This document shows, in pieces, positions 15,351 to 26,317 of a stretch of DNA of 64,000 nucleotides. Position numbers and translations under genes: made by a program. A model generated the notes under the pieces. It saw only the letters and a program-made list of their open reading frames with translations, ran no database searches and was not told where the DNA came from. Where the stretch lies: the NCBI RefSeq assembly GCF_027944115.1, contig NZ_JAPJZI010000001.1, forward strand, positions 1,550,001 through 1,614,000. Direction: 5' to 3'. How positions within the stretch are numbered: position 1 is the first letter of the stretch; every line of letters starts with the position of its first letter. The DNA comes from Hoeflea prorocentri. GTDB lineage: Bacteria; Pseudomonadota; Alphaproteobacteria; Rhizobiales; Rhizobiaceae.

Positions 15351-16706
15351 TTGTCCAGATTGCGTCAGAAGTTGTTTGTTTCCGCGGCATTGGCTGCTGC
15401 ATCGATTATGATCTCCGCTCCGGTTTCCGCCGAAACCATACTCGGAGCCATGGCAAAGGCTTATGAAAACAATCCCGATCTGAACGCAGCCCGCGCCGGT
15501 TTGCGCGCGACGGATGAAGGCGTTGCCATCGCCAAGTCAGGGTACAGGCCGAAGGTGACTGGAACGGCCAAGGTTTCGGCCAATCGAACCGATGTCGGCG
15601 GTGCACCGATCACCAGAAATACAATCGACAGCTCGGTTGGTGTGACCTTTACACAGTCTCTTTTCGATGGCTTTCAGACCAGGAACAATGTGCGCGCCGC
15701 CGAAGCGAATGTGTTTGGCGGACGTCAGGACCTGCTGAACACGGAGATGTCGATCCTTCTGTCGGCAGCCCAGATTTATGCAAATGTGGTGCGCGATGCG
15801 CAGATTGTGCGTGTTCGCAGGCAGAATCTGGAGTTCCTGCGAGAGCAGCGCAATGCGGCTCAGGCGCGGTTTGATGTGGGTGAGGGGACCCGCACAGATA
15901 TCGCACTGGCTCAGGCGCAGCTTGAGTCTGCCCGTGCGTCGCTGTTGTCGGCGCAGGCCCAGTATAAATCCAGCGTGGCCGTCTATGTTCAGATCGTTGG
16001 CATCGCTCCTAAGAATCTCAAACGTCCCAGCCCGACACGCAAAGCCATGCCCGGCTCCTCATCTGCCGCAGTGCAGATTGGCTTGCGGGATCATCCGAGT
16101 ATTTTGAGCGCACAATACACCGTCGATGCGGCCGCCTTCTCGGTCAAGGCGGCGGAGGGAACCTTGCTTCCCAGCGTCACTTTGAAAGGATCGGTCAATC
16201 ATGCGGACGGCGGAACAACGACAAGTTCTGTCGGCGCTGATCTCAGCGTGCCGATCTATCAGGGCGGCTCGGCGTCGGCGTCCGTACGTCAGGCCAAGGA
16301 GACGCTCGGACAAGCGCGCATTCTTGTCGATTCGGCCCGCCGCGAAGTTCAACAGAATATTGTAACCGACTGGGCGCAGCTTGAAGCCTCGAAAGCATCG
16401 ATCGCCGCCAACCAGGCACAGGTGCAGGCCGCGCAACTGGCGTTGAAGGGTGTTGTCGAAGAACGCAAAGTCGGCCAGAGCACGACGCTGGATGTGCTTG
16501 AAACCCAGTCCAATGTTCTGTCCGCCCAGGAGAGCCTTGCCCAGTCTCAACGGGATGCGGTGGTTGCCAGTTACAGTCTTCTGAGTTCCATGGGCCGCTT
16601 GACCGTGGCGCGTCTGGGCCTGCGAGTGGCGAAGTACCAGCCGGCCAAGCATTATGATGCGGTGAAAGACAAGTGGTTCGGATTGCGCACCGTGGACGGG
16701 CGTTAA
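15351..16706 (+). CDS. tolC: TolC family outer membrane efflux protein (451 aa)
   Basis: A signal peptide ending at VSA (about residue 27) precedes two related repeats of long amphipathic helices and short strands, the OEP (outer membrane efflux protein) layout: TLLGAMAKAYENNPDL-like opening (TILGAMAKAYENNPDL), VGEGTRTDIALAQAQLESA and VGQSTTLDVLETQSNVLSAQ, the paired helix ends. TolC trimers form the outer channel of type I secretion and RND or MFS efflux. The start is TTG with GAGGGG 9 nt upstream. Length is usual for rhizobial TolC. Confidence 0.93.
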   Translation: MSRLRQKLFVSAALAAASIMISAPVSAETILGAMAKAYENNPDLNAARAGLRATDEGVAIAKSGYRPKVTGTAKVSANRTDVGGAPITRNTIDSSVGVTFTQSLFDGFQTRNNVRAAEANVFGGRQDLLNTEMSILLSAAQIYANVVRDAQIVRVRRQNLEFLREQRNAAQARFDVGEGTRTDIALAQAQLESARASLLSAQAQYKSSVAVYVQIVGIAPKNLKRPSPTRKAMPGSSSAAVQIGLRDHPSILSAQYTVDAAAFSVKAAEGTLLPSVTLKGSVNHADGGTTTSSVGADLSVPIYQGGSASASVRQAKETLGQARILVDSARREVQQNIVTDWAQLEASKASIAANQAQVQAAQLALKGVVEERKVGQSTTLDVLETQSNVLSAQESLAQSQRDAVVASYSLLSSMGRLTVARLGLRVAKYQPAKHYDAVKDKWFGLRTVDGR

Positions 16707-16863
16707 AACCAGCCTGAATCGCTTTTCATTATCTGTGCACCGGACGGGCAATTCCTGCGCCTGGGATTCTCATTCTCATATCAATAGCCTACACTTGGGT
16801 TGTGATTCGGGTTAACCGCCTTGCGGCACGCGGGTCCTGATGCGGCAATTTTCGAGGGACGGT

Positions 16864-17670
16864 ATGGCACAGGCGAATGTGGCAAGTGAGCCGAGTATGG
16901 AAGAAATTCTTGCTTCCATCCGGAAAATTATCGAGAGCAATGACGATGCGGAAGGTGATGGTGCCGAGGGTTTCCCGCCTGCAGACGACGCACCGGCGCC
17001 CCTGACTGCAAAGTCCGAAGAAGAGCTGGCGGCAAAGGGTTCAAAGGCGGATGATTTCAAGCGGTCATCTCCATCGGCAGATTCACCACTCGGTTCCTCC
17101 AATCCGCCCAAGCCTGTCATGCCGCTTGGAAAGGAAGCTGGCCCGGGTGTGCAGCGCGAGACGTTTGCGCCGCGTGGCCTTCCGGGTGATCCGGCACGCA
17201 CCAAGCCACCCGCGACGCCAATGTCTGCACCCAAGCAACCAGTCTCACTGGCGCAACTGGCAGCAGAAGCCGATAGCGGACTATCGCCCCGGTCGGAGCA
17301 AGGAAGCCGGCCCGGCGATGCGGTGACCGAGAGTGAACAGAAACCGGTTGTTCTGAATGGCCCCGGACGTTCAGACGAGAGGTCTGCGCCGAAGGAGGAG
17401 ACCATGGCACCACAAGGTCAGTCTGAAAGCAGTCTGTTGGACACGCCCGCGAAAGCTCCGGCTCTGATCTCCCCGCAGGCAGGTGCGAAAGTGGCAGCAT
17501 CTTTTGACAATCTCAACGATGCGCTGGTGAACGGTCCCAGCCGGTCTTTCGATGAAATCGCCGAGGACATGCTGCGGCCGATGCTGCAGCAGTGGCTTGA
17601 CGATAATCTGCCGACACTTGTGGAACGTCTGGTCAGGGAAGAAATAGAACGCGTGGCCCGCGGCCGGTAA
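16864..17670 (+). CDS. popZ: PopZ-like polar organising protein, DUF2497 (268 aa)
   Basis: The N-terminal helix EPSMEEILASIRKIIESND (8-26) and the C-terminal block beginning SFDEIAEDMLRPMLQQWLDD (about 226-245), ending in VREEIERVARGR, are the two conserved parts of DUF2497/PopZ; between them lies an acidic, proline-rich linker of about 190 residues. PopZ polymerises at the cell pole and anchors chromosome and cell-cycle factors in alphaproteobacteria. ATG 16864 has GAGGGA upstream and starts at the conserved helix. It lies between tolC and valS, as in related genomes. Confidence 0.9.
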   Translation: MAQANVASEPSMEEILASIRKIIESNDDAEGDGAEGFPPADDAPAPLTAKSEEELAAKGSKADDFKRSSPSADSPLGSSNPPKPVMPLGKEAGPGVQRETFAPRGLPGDPARTKPPATPMSAPKQPVSLAQLAAEADSGLSPRSEQGSRPGDAVTESEQKPVVLNGPGRSDERSAPKEETMAPQGQSESSLLDTPAKAPALISPQAGAKVAASFDNLNDALVNGPSRSFDEIAEDMLRPMLQQWLDDNLPTLVERLVREEIERVARGR

Positions 17671-17795
17671 ACTCCCGATACGGATACAGCATTGAAAATC
17701 CGCGCGGCTTCCGGGTCGTGCGGCGATTTGGCTTGAACGGCTCCCTGAGGGAAGGTACACCGCACTGCGATATTCCCAGACAGATGACCGGTCAC

Positions 17796-20570
17796 ATGCT
17801 TGAAAAAAACTACAATGCCGCTCAAAGCGAGCCGAAGATAGCCCAAAAGTGGGAAGAAGCCGGTGCCTTCAAGGCAGGTGCCGGGGCGAAAGACGATGCC
17901 GATTCCTATTGCATCGTGATCCCTCCGCCCAACGTGACCGGTTCGCTTCATATGGGGCACGCGCTGAACAATACCTTGCAGGATATCCTGGTGCGTTTTG
18001 AACGCATGCGCGGCAAGGACGTTCTGTGGCAGCCTGGAATGGACCATGCCGGCATCGCAACCCAGATGGTTGTCGAGCGTCAACTCATGGAGAGGCAGGA
18101 ACACCGGCGTACCCTTGGCCGGGAAAAGTTCATCGAACGGGTCTGGGAGTGGAAGGACGAGTCGGGCGGCGCCATCTTCAACCAGCTCCGCCGTCTTGGC
18201 GCATCCTGCGACTGGTCACGTGAACGCTTCACGATGGATGACGGGCTTTCAAAAGCTGTTCTTGAGGTTTTTGTCACGCTCTACAAGGAGGGCCTGATCT
18301 ACAAGGACAAGAGGCTCGTCAACTGGGACCCGAAGCTGAACACCGCCATATCAGATCTTGAGGTCGAGCAGGTCGATACCAAGGGGCATTTGTGGCATTT
18401 CCGGTATCCTCTGGAGGATGGCGTCACTTACGAGCATCCTGTTGAATTTGATGATGATGGCAAGCCGACAGCCTGGGAGACGCGACCCTATCTCGTTGTT
18501 GCCACCACGAGGCCGGAAACCATGCTTGGCGACACCGGTGTTGCCGTCCACCCCGACGACGAACGTTACAAATCGATCGTCGGAAAACATGTGGTTTTGC
18601 CTCTGGTTGGTCGCCGCATGCCGATTGTCGCGGACGAATATCCTGATCCCGAAGCTGGAACGGGCGCCGTCAAGATGACGCCGGCTCATGATTTCAACGA
18701 TTTCGACGTCGGCAAAAGGGCGGGGCTTCGCGCGGTCAATATCATGACGCGCGACGGGCATATCACCCTGAAGGGCAATGAAGATTTTCTTGAAGGTTTG
18801 CCGCAGAGCGACGAGCTGGCGCAGACCCTTGAAGCCTATGACGGCGTGGAGCGGTTCGCAGTCCGCAAGAAGATCGTCGAGCGTATGGAAGAGCTCGGCC
18901 TTCTGGAGAAGGTTGAGGCGCACAAGCACATGGTGCCGCATGGGGACCGTGGCGGCGTGCCGATCGAGCCTTACCTGACGGACCAGTGGTACGTGAATGC
19001 CGAAGTCCTGGCCGCGCCGGCCATTGCTTCGGTTCGCGAGGGCCGAACCGCCTTTGTACCGAAGAACTGGGAAAAGACCTATTTCGAGTGGATGGAAAAC
19101 ATCCAGCCCTGGTGTATCTCCCGGCAATTGTGGTGGGGGCACCAGATTCCGGCCTGGTACGGCCCCGACGGCACGGTCTTTGTAGAGCGTACCGAGGATG
19201 AAGCTCTGGCCGAAGCCCACAAGTATTACGGAAAGAGCGTTGAGTTGACCCGCGACGAGGATGTCCTCGATACGTGGTTTTCATCGGCCCTGTGGCCGTT
19301 TTCAACGCTCGGCTGGCCTGAACAAACGCCTGAACTCAAACATTATTATCAGACCGATGTGCTGGTGACCGGTTTCGATATCATCTTCTTCTGGGTTGCC
19401 CGGATGATGATGATGGGCCTTCATTTCATGAAGGACGACAGCGGCACGCCGCTTGAACCGTTTCACACCGTTTATGTCCATGCGCTTGTCCGCGATAAGA
19501 ACGGCGCAAAGATGTCCAAATCCAAGGGCAATGTTATCGATCCGTTGGAACTGATGGATGAATACGGCGCAGACGCGCTGCGCTTTACCCTGGCCATCAT
19601 GGCGGCTCAGGGACGCGACGTGAAACTGGATACGCAAAGGGTCGCCGGTTACCGGAATTTCGGAACAAAATTGTGGAACGCGGCCCGGTTTGCCGAGATG
19701 AACGGCGTTGCGCGCAAGGAAGGGTTCGATCCTTCAAGCGTCGAACTGACCATTAACCAATGGATACTGACCGAGCTTTCCCGCACCATAGAGGACGTTA
19801 CTTCAGGGATCGAGAGTTTTCGCTTTAACGAGGCGGCGGCGGCAGCCTACCGGTTTGTGTGGAACCAGTTCTGCGACTGGTACCTGGAGTTGCTCAAGCC
19901 GGTTTTCAGCGGCGAAAACGAGCATCAGAAGAAGGAGGCGCAAGCCTGTGGCGCCTATGTTCTGGATGAGGTCTACAAATTGCTTCATCCCTTCATGCCC
20001 TTCATGACCGAAGAACTGTGGGATCAGACCCCCGGTCGCAAGGGTCTGCTGTGTCATGAACGGTGGCCTGCCGCCGGTTACCGGAACGAAGAGGCTGCCG
20101 AGGAGATCAACTGGCTGGTTGATGTGATTTCTGAGCTCCGCTCCGTGCGCTCTGAAATGAATGTGCCGCCTTCCGCCGTTTCCCCGCTTGTTGTTGTGGG
20201 TGCGCGGGACAAAACGCCGATGCGCCTTCTGCGTCACGATCCGGCCATCAAGCGGCTCGCCCGTGTTGACGATGTGATTCTCGAACAAAATCCGCCGAAG
20301 GGGAGCGCGCAGATTGTCGTTGGCGAGGCGACCTATTGCCTGCCGCTGGGAACGCTGATCGATATCGATGTTGAAAAGGCACGGCTGCAAAAGGCGCTCG
20401 CAAAGGTCTCGGACGACAAGGCGAAGGTTGCCAAGAAACTTCAGAACGAGAAGTTTGTGGCAAATGCCCGTCCAGATGTCGTCGAGGCGGAGAGGGGACG
20501 GTTGCGCGATCTTGAAAGACAGCACGAAAAACTGTCATCGGCTTTGGCCAACATCACAGAGGCTGGCTGA
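17796..20570 (+). CDS. valS: Valyl-tRNA synthetase (924 aa)
   Basis: ValS charges tRNA-Val and edits mischarged threonine. Class I signatures are intact: PPPNVTGSLHMGHAL (HIGH motif HMGH at 52-55) and KMSKSKGN (about 572-579). The editing domain (TTRPETMLGDTGVAVHP) and a C-terminal coiled coil with alternating K and E from about 860 are present. The start at 17796 (MLEKNYNAAQ) fits homologues; an in-frame ATG at 17784 would add four residues. Neither has a strong ribosome-binding site. Confidence 0.97.
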   Translation: MLEKNYNAAQSEPKIAQKWEEAGAFKAGAGAKDDADSYCIVIPPPNVTGSLHMGHALNNTLQDILVRFERMRGKDVLWQPGMDHAGIATQMVVERQLMERQEHRRTLGREKFIERVWEWKDESGGAIFNQLRRLGASCDWSRERFTMDDGLSKAVLEVFVTLYKEGLIYKDKRLVNWDPKLNTAISDLEVEQVDTKGHLWHFRYPLEDGVTYEHPVEFDDDGKPTAWETRPYLVVATTRPETMLGDTGVAVHPDDERYKSIVGKHVVLPLVGRRMPIVADEYPDPEAGTGAVKMTPAHDFNDFDVGKRAGLRAVNIMTRDGHITLKGNEDFLEGLPQSDELAQTLEAYDGVERFAVRKKIVERMEELGLLEKVEAHKHMVPHGDRGGVPIEPYLTDQWYVNAEVLAAPAIASVREGRTAFVPKNWEKTYFEWMENIQPWCISRQLWWGHQIPAWYGPDGTVFVERTEDEALAEAHKYYGKSVELTRDEDVLDTWFSSALWPFSTLGWPEQTPELKHYYQTDVLVTGFDIIFFWVARMMMMGLHFMKDDSGTPLEPFHTVYVHALVRDKNGAKMSKSKGNVIDPLELMDEYGADALRFTLAIMAAQGRDVKLDTQRVAGYRNFGTKLWNAARFAEMNGVARKEGFDPSSVELTINQWILTELSRTIEDVTSGIESFRFNEAAAAAYRFVWNQFCDWYLELLKPVFSGENEHQKKEAQACGAYVLDEVYKLLHPFMPFMTEELWDQTPGRKGLLCHERWPAAGYRNEEAAEEINWLVDVISELRSVRSEMNVPPSAVSPLVVVGARDKTPMRLLRHDPAIKRLARVDDVILEQNPPKGSAQIVVGEATYCLPLGTLIDIDVEKARLQKALAKVSDDKAKVAKKLQNEKFVANARPDVVEAERGRLRDLERQHEKLSSALANITEAG

Positions 20571-20813
20571 CTGCAATTCAGGCCGGTCATTACACGTTTT
20601 GTGTGGCCGGCTTGCCCGCACCTTTACTTTTTGATCCAGAATCACCACGTGACTCCTCTATGTGACGAATTGGCAACACTTTTTTGTCAAAGGTTTGCTA
20701 TGACCGCTGGAACGAGCGGTGGTCAATTTGCCGCCACAAACCGGTTGCATCCGTCGTGTAGCTAAAGTGTGCCCGGTTTATGCGAATACACGTTTTGCAT
20801 ACTGAGGAATTTT

Positions 20814-22538
20814 ATGGACGCCAAATCGATTGACAAATCTAAGCTCCCCAGCCGCTATACAACGGTAGGGCCGGCGCGTGCGCCGCACCGCTCATATCTT
20901 TACGCGATGGGGCTGTCGTCCAAGGAAATTGCGCAGCCATTGGTCGGCGTCGCCAGTTGCTGGAACGAGGCTGCACCGTGCAACATTGCGCTGATGCGCC
21001 AGGCGCAGGTCGTCAAGAAGGGCGTGGCTGCTGCAAACGGTACGCCACGCGAGTTCTGCACCATCACCGTGACCGACGGCATCGCGATGGGTCACCAGGG
21101 CATGAAATCGTCGCTGGTTTCCCGCGATGTCATCGCAGATTCTGTTGAACTTACAATGCGCGGCCACTGTTACGACGCCATCGTCGGTCTGGCTGGTTGC
21201 GACAAGTCCCTGCCGGGCATGATGATGTCGATGGTGCGGCTGAACGTGCCGTCCATCTTTATCTATGGCGGGTCGATCCTGCCGGGCAATTTCCGCGGCC
21301 GCGAGATTACGGTGCAGGATGTTTTTGAAGCCGTCGGTCAGCATTCCGTCGGCGATATGTCGGACGAGGATCTTGCTGAGATCGAGCAGGTTGCCTGTCC
21401 GTCAGCCGGATCCTGCGGCGCGCAGTTCACGGCGAACACGATGGCAACGGTCGCCGAAGCAATCGGACTGGCTCTGCCTTATTCGTGCGGTGCGCCGGCT
21501 CCCTATGAGATTCGTGACCGGTTCTGTTATGCATCCGGTGAAAAAATCATGGAGTTGATTGCGAAAAATATACGCCCGCGCGACATCGTTACACGCGAGG
21601 CGTTGGAAAATGCCGCTGCTGTTGTCGCCGCCTCGGGTGGCTCGACCAATGCGGCTCTCCATCTTCCGGCGATTGCCCATGAATGCGGCATTGAATTCGA
21701 TCTGTTCGACGTGGCGGAAATTTTCCGCAAGACACCTTACATCGCGGATCTGAAGCCCGGCGGCAGATATGTCGCAAAGGACATGTTCGAGGCAGGCGGC
21801 ATTCCGCTCTTGATGAAGACACTGCTCGACCATGGATATCTGCACGGTGATTGTATGACGGTGACCGGCCGCACAATTGCCGAAAACATGGAATATGTAG
21901 AATGGAACGATAAGCAGGATGTCGTTCGCGCGGCAAACGACCCGATTACCGAAACGGGTGGTGTTGTCGGGCTGAAAGGCAATCTTGCTCCCGAAGGCGC
22001 GATTGTGAAAGTAGCTGGAATGGCCAATCAGGTGTTTTCCGGACCGGCGCGTTGTTTTGATTCTGAGGAAGAATGTTTCGAGGCCGTCACCAACCGAGAC
22101 TACAAGGAAGGTGAGGTGCTGGTCATTCGATATGAGGGTCCGAAGGGTGGGCCCGGAATGCGTGAAATGCTCGCAACGACCGCGGCGCTTTATGGCCAGG
22201 GCGTTGGCGACAAAGTCGCGCTTATCACCGATGGCAGGTTTTCGGGCGCTACCCGTGGATTCTGTATCGGACATGTGGGGCCGGAGGCTGCCGTTGGCGG
22301 GCCAATCGGTCTACTCAAGGATGGCGATATCATCGATATCAACGCCGTCGAGGGCACGATCGATGTGCGCCTGAGTGATGAGGAGCTGGCCAAAAGGCGC
22401 GAGGGCTGGCAGCCGCGTGAAACGGATTACACATCCGGTGTATTGTGGAAATACGCTCAAACTGTCGGAACGGCACGCGAGGGCGCTGTGACACATCCGG
22501 GTGGAGCAAAAGAAAAACAGTGTTATGCAGATATCTAG
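20814..22538 (+). CDS. ilvD: Dihydroxy-acid dehydratase, IlvD/Edd family (574 aa)
   Basis: This Fe-S dehydratase catalyses the third common step of isoleucine and valine synthesis. Visible are [16 protein letters not shown] with a cluster cysteine, [17 protein letters not shown] with further cysteines, and SDGRFSG-type sequence ([18 protein letters not shown]) near the C-terminus. At 574 residues it is the shorter DHAD form found in rhizobia; related sugar-acid dehydratases have similar length, so a role in pentonate breakdown cannot be fully excluded. ATG at 20814 follows GAGGA. The stop overlaps the exoR start region by 14 bp. Confidence 0.88.
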   Translation: MDAKSIDKSKLPSRYTTVGPARAPHRSYLYAMGLSSKEIAQPLVGVASCWNEAAPCNIALMRQAQVVKKGVAAANGTPREFCTITVTDGIAMGHQGMKSSLVSRDVIADSVELTMRGHCYDAIVGLAGCDKSLPGMMMSMVRLNVPSIFIYGGSILPGNFRGREITVQDVFEAVGQHSVGDMSDEDLAEIEQVACPSAGSCGAQFTANTMATVAEAIGLALPYSCGAPAPYEIRDRFCYASGEKIMELIAKNIRPRDIVTREALENAAAVVAASGGSTNAALHLPAIAHECGIEFDLFDVAEIFRKTPYIADLKPGGRYVAKDMFEAGGIPLLMKTLLDHGYLHGDCMTVTGRTIAENMEYVEWNDKQDVVRAANDPITETGGVVGLKGNLAPEGAIVKVAGMANQVFSGPARCFDSEEECFEAVTNRDYKEGEVLVIRYEGPKGGPGMREMLATTAALYGQGVGDKVALITDGRFSGATRGFCIGHVGPEAAVGGPIGLLKDGDIIDINAVEGTIDVRLSDEELAKRREGWQPRETDYTSGVLWKYAQTVGTAREGAVTHPGGAKEKQCYADI

Positions 22539-23322
22539 TTTGACTGCCGGGCGTGTCTTTGCCTGCATGATGGTCCTGACTTTCGGCTTTGCCGGAAGCG
22601 CCATGGCGTTCGATCCGGATGCGGGCGTTAACGAAAAGTCCGGCCCGCTTGTTTTGTTCAAGTTCGGCTTTTCTGCCTACAAGAAGGGCAAGAAGGACGA
22701 TGCCGTCGAGGCATACAGGCACGCAGCCGAGCAAGGCCACCCGGGTGCGCGCTGGGCGCTTGCAAACATGTATGCAGCCGGTGACGGTGTTGTCGAGAAT
22801 GACTACGAGGCGTTCAAGATCTATGACCGGATTGCGCGTGAGGGTGTCGAGCCCGGTTCCAGCGAAACGGGTTACTTCGTCAACGCGCTTGTTTCGCTAG
22901 CAAGTTATTACCGCAGAGGAATTCCGGACAGTCCGGTCAAAGCCGATCCGGCTCAGGCGCGTCAGCTTTATTTTCAGGCGGCCTCCGCATTCGGCATTCC
23001 CGAAGCGCAGTTCCAGCTCGGCCGCATGATGTTGCTGGGAGAAGGCGGCAACTCAAATTTGCGGCAGGCAAAGAAATGGCTGAACCGTGCACGCCAGTCG
23101 GGCCATCCGGGTGCATCGGCCTTGTTCGGCGACGCCATCTTCCAGGAAGGTCACACCGTTCGCGGTCTTGCCTATATGACCGTGGCGCTTGAGCGGGCTC
23201 CAGCTGCCGACCGCGGCTGGATCCGGGACATGCAGGAGCAGGCCTTCTCGGTCGCAGAAGAGGCCGATCGCAGGACGGCGATTGCGCTTGCCGAGGATAT
23301 GCTCACAAAGGGCAAGAACTAA
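22525..23322 (+). CDS. exoR: ExoR, periplasmic Sel1-repeat regulator (265 aa)
   Basis: A signal peptide (residues 1-28, ending GSAMA) is followed by Sel1-type repeats: [46 protein letters not shown] and [21 protein letters not shown]. Length and the run [21 protein letters not shown] match rhizobial ExoR, which binds the ChvG/ExoS sensor in the periplasm and holds back exopolysaccharide synthesis. ATG 22525 puts the hydrophobic core at the right place; GTG 22501 is in frame. The coding start lies within the end of ilvD, so the two may be coupled. Confidence 0.85.
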   Translation: MQISSLTAGRVFACMMVLTFGFAGSAMAFDPDAGVNEKSGPLVLFKFGFSAYKKGKKDDAVEAYRHAAEQGHPGARWALANMYAAGDGVVENDYEAFKIYDRIAREGVEPGSSETGYFVNALVSLASYYRRGIPDSPVKADPAQARQLYFQAASAFGIPEAQFQLGRMMLLGEGGNSNLRQAKKWLNRARQSGHPGASALFGDAIFQEGHTVRGLAYMTVALERAPAADRGWIRDMQEQAFSVAEEADRRTAIALAEDMLTKGKN

Positions 23323-23358
23323 TCTCAACAACACCGGCGGATTTCAGCCGTTGCCAAA

Positions 23359-23688
23359 TCAGCTTAACGGTTTGTCGGGCATCGGTGACCAGTTGACGAC
23401 GCTCGGGCAGCCCTCCTGCAAACGTTTCCAGGACGTGTTGTTGAGGACCCGTTCGCAACGCGCCAGAAACTCTTTGCCCGAGGCGGCTTTGATGCAGTGG
23501 AGCTTGCCCAGCTCGATGCGTTCGCCATTGGCAACGCAATTGCAATCTGTGCCGTCGCCCGCTGATGCCGGCACGGCAGTCAAAAAAACCGAAGCAACAA
23601 TCCCGGCGCAGGCAGCGGCCAACAGATAACGCTTGTGTGCGAGGCCTTCACGGCTGTCCGCCGACCCTATGTGGTTCTGCATAGCCAT
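23359..23688 (-). CDS. Small secreted cysteine-containing protein (109 aa), unknown function
   Basis: A hydrophobic signal segment (LLAAACAGIVASVFLTAVPASA, about residues 22-43) precedes a ~65-residue mature part with four cysteines (CNCVANGERIELGKLHC and RCERVL... plus EGC). Even cysteine number suggests periplasmic disulfides. I do not recognise a named family. It converges on exoR with a 36-bp gap. The start could also be the ATG at 23682. Confidence 0.7.
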   Translation of the reverse strand: MAMQNHIGSADSREGLAHKRYLLAAACAGIVASVFLTAVPASAGDGTDCNCVANGERIELGKLHCIKAASGKEFLARCERVLNNTSWKRLQEGCPSVVNWSPMPDKPLS

Positions 23689-23780
23689 GGCTCATGATGC
23701 ACCCGAACACGGCCTTCCGCAAGCCGGGCACGCGTCGGTAAGGCGTTTTACAAGTCTGGTGTTGGGCGGTTTGTCGGGTT

Positions 23781-24584
23781 CTAGGCCGGCTGGAAACCCA
23801 AATTCGCGACAACGGGCACATGGTCTGACGGTTTTTCCCAACCACGCACGTGTTTTTCGATGTCAGCCGATGTCAGCCGATCCGCAGCTTCGGGCGACAA
23901 AAGGAGATGGTCGATGCGAATGCCGTTATTCTTGGGCCAGGCACCGGCCTGGTAATCCCAGAATGTGTAGACCTTGTCCGCATCTGTTGTGTTGCGGATC
24001 GTATCGGTAAATCCGAGATTTTCCAGCCTTCGGAACGCGGACCGTGTTTCGTCACGGAAGAGGGCGTCACCTTCCCACACCGACGGATCATGGCAGTCGA
24101 AGGGTTGCGGAATGACATTGTAGTCTCCGGCAAGCACCAGTGGTTCTTCAAGCGCCAGACGACCGGCCGCCCACTTTTCGAGCCGATTCATCCAGTCGAG
24201 CTTATAGGGGAACTTTTGCGTATCCACCGGATTGCCGTTGGGCAGGTAGAGCGAGACGACCCGCAAGACGCCGCCATCGACAGAAAACACACCCTCAATG
24301 AAACGGGCCTGTTCGTCTGCCTCATCGGATGGCGACAGGAGTGGCAGGCCCCGGTTGATCTCGTCAGGTTTCTGCTTGGACAAAAGGGCGACGCCGTTAA
24401 AACCCTTTTGCCCGTGGGTTTCGACATGATAACCGAGCGCTTCGATTTCCAGTCGCGGAAAATTCTCATCGACGGATTTGATTTCCTGAAGACAGGCGAT
24501 ATCCGGTTGGCTCTCGGAGAGCCAGCTGACGAGGTTATCAAGGCGCGCCTTGATCCCGTTGATGTTCCAACTGGTAATCTTCAT
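23781..24584 (-). CDS. xthA: Exodeoxyribonuclease III (267 aa)
   Basis: An AP endonuclease/3'-5' exonuclease of the EEP fold used in base-excision repair. Motifs: SWNINGIKARL (4-14), ACLQEIK with the metal-binding Glu, GDYNVIPQPFD, and RIDHLLLS with the Asp-His pair near the C-terminus (GWEKPSDHVPV). Length is standard. It lies 10 bp downstream of erpA on the same strand and is likely cotranscribed. Confidence 0.94.
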   Translation of the reverse strand: MKITSWNINGIKARLDNLVSWLSESQPDIACLQEIKSVDENFPRLEIEALGYHVETHGQKGFNGVALLSKQKPDEINRGLPLLSPSDEADEQARFIEGVFSVDGGVLRVVSLYLPNGNPVDTQKFPYKLDWMNRLEKWAAGRLALEEPLVLAGDYNVIPQPFDCHDPSVWEGDALFRDETRSAFRRLENLGFTDTIRNTTDADKVYTFWDYQAGAWPKNNGIRIDHLLLSPEAADRLTSADIEKHVRGWEKPSDHVPVVANLGFQPA

Positions 24585-24594
24585 GGCGGGTCCG

Positions 24595-24927
24595 TCAGAT
24601 CGTGAAGCTTGTCCCGCAACCGCATGATGCGACGGCGTTCGGATTGTTGATCTGAAAGGACTGACCCATCAGGTTATCGACAAAATCGATTTCAGAACCA
24701 CCCATATAAACAAGCGAAAGCGAATCGATCAGAACGCGCGCATCGCCCTTTTCAAGCACCAAATCGTCGTCGCCCGCCTGGTCGGCAAGGTCGAACTTGT
24801 AGGAGAACCCGGAACAGCCACCGCCCTCGACGGAGACGCGAAGTGCCGACTTTCCATCTTCTGAAGCCAGTATTTGAGCGATCCGGCTTGCTGCCGCATC
24901 GGACAGCCTTACCTCATTTTTTTCCAT
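24595..24927 (-). CDS. erpA: A-type iron-sulfur cluster carrier, ErpA-like (110 aa)
   Basis: HesB/IscA family protein with the three conserved cysteines: C38 in GGGCSGFSY and C102, C104 in SCGCGTSF. Such carriers pass Fe-S clusters from SUF/ISC scaffolds to target enzymes. The family members ErpA, IscA and SufA are hard to separate by sequence; ErpA is the usual stand-alone copy. It is divergent from dgt with a 106-bp shared region. Confidence 0.88.
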   Translation of the reverse strand: MEKNEVRLSDAAASRIAQILASEDGKSALRVSVEGGGCSGFSYKFDLADQAGDDDLVLEKGDARVLIDSLSLVYMGGSEIDFVDNLMGQSFQINNPNAVASCGCGTSFTI

Positions 24928-25033
24928 CTTTTCACCTTCTGGCCGGGTTCAAGGCCCGGAGAGATTGTGATTGAACACGATTACCCTATAGGTATGAATA
25001 ACAACATGCCGCGTCAACGGGGAAGGCGGATCT

Positions 25034-26248
25034 ATGGCATTGGACGAGGGTGCGCTCGGTTTCGGAACCGGTGCACGCGCAGCATGGGCAAGTGATCCGA
25101 ACCAGAGCAGAGGGCGGCTCTTTGCGGAGGATTCGAGCCGGACGCGTTCCGAATTTCAACGCGACCGGGACCGTATCATTCACACAACCGCGTTTCGCCG
25201 ACTGAAGCACAAAACCCAGGTCTTCGTTGCCCATGAGGGCGATCATTTTCGTACGCGCCTGACCCACACGATCGAAGTGGCGCAGATCGCCCGTGCGCTG
25301 GCGCGTGCATTGAAGCTGGACGAGGATCTGGCGGAGGGCGTGGCTCTTGTGCACGATTTCGGCCATACGCCGTTCGGCCACACCGGGGAAGATGCGCTTG
25401 ATGAACTGCTGCAGGACCACGGTGGCTTCGACCACAATGCCCAGTCCCTGCGTGTCGTGACCCAGCTTGAGCGCCGTTATGCCGATTTCGACGGACTGAA
25501 CCTGACATGGGAGAGCCTTGAGGGGCTTGTCAAACACAACGGGCCGCTGACGGACCGGGCGGGCAAAGGTCTCAATGGCCCTGTGCCGCAGCCGATACTG
25601 GACTATTGCTCAAGCCAGGATCTTCAGCTTTCGACATTCGCGAGCCTTGAGGCGCAGGTCGCTGCAATTGCCGACGACATCGCCTATAATACGCACGATA
25701 TCGACGACGGGCTGCGCAGCGGCCTGTTGAAACTCGATATGCTGGAGGATGTGCCTTTCCTCAACGATCTTCTGGCTGATGCTCGCGGCAGATATCAGGA
25801 CCTTGAGGAAAGCCGGATGATCCATGAAGTCATGCGCCGGCAGATCACCCTCATGGTTGAAGATGTCATAACCGTTGCCCAGGGCAATATTGCCGAGTTG
25901 AAGCCGCAAAATGCGGATGATGTTCGCGCTGCTGACCGGTCCTTCGCGCAGTTTTCGCCCGCACTACGGAACGCCGACCGGACCATCAAATCGTTCCTTT
26001 ACGCCAATCTTTACCGGCATGCGGATGTCATGCGCGTGCGCGAACAGGCCGCAAGCATCGTGCGCGATCTGTTCAATGCCTATGTGGCCGACCCCGCGTT
26101 GATGGGAGGCGTCTGGACCGAGGGGGTCACCCGATTCGATGAGGGCGGGATCGCGCGCCGTGTTGCGGACTATCTTGCGGGCATGACCGATAATTTCGCC
26201 ATCCGTCAGCATCGCGCCTTGTTTGACCAGACACCGGATTTGCGTTAG
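25034..26248 (+). CDS. dgt: dGTPase-like HD-domain deoxyribonucleotide triphosphohydrolase (404 aa)
   Basis: HD-domain enzyme of the Dgt type 2 branch that hydrolyses dNTPs to deoxynucleosides and triphosphate. The metal-binding residues are visible in [29 protein letters not shown] and [14 protein letters not shown]-terminal [21 protein letters not shown] and [14 protein letters not shown] are family hallmarks. ATG 25034 follows GGGGAAGG. argS begins 69 bp downstream on the same strand. Confidence 0.92.
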   Translation: MALDEGALGFGTGARAAWASDPNQSRGRLFAEDSSRTRSEFQRDRDRIIHTTAFRRLKHKTQVFVAHEGDHFRTRLTHTIEVAQIARALARALKLDEDLAEGVALVHDFGHTPFGHTGEDALDELLQDHGGFDHNAQSLRVVTQLERRYADFDGLNLTWESLEGLVKHNGPLTDRAGKGLNGPVPQPILDYCSSQDLQLSTFASLEAQVAAIADDIAYNTHDIDDGLRSGLLKLDMLEDVPFLNDLLADARGRYQDLEESRMIHEVMRRQITLMVEDVITVAQGNIAELKPQNADDVRAADRSFAQFSPALRNADRTIKSFLYANLYRHADVMRVREQAASIVRDLFNAYVADPALMGGVWTEGVTRFDEGGIARRVADYLAGMTDNFAIRQHRALFDQTPDLR

Positions 26249-26317
26249 TCAGCGGCAACTTCCGCAGGCCGGGATATCACCTATATCCCCGCTGCTGTCT
26301 TTCCCGGGCGAACAAAG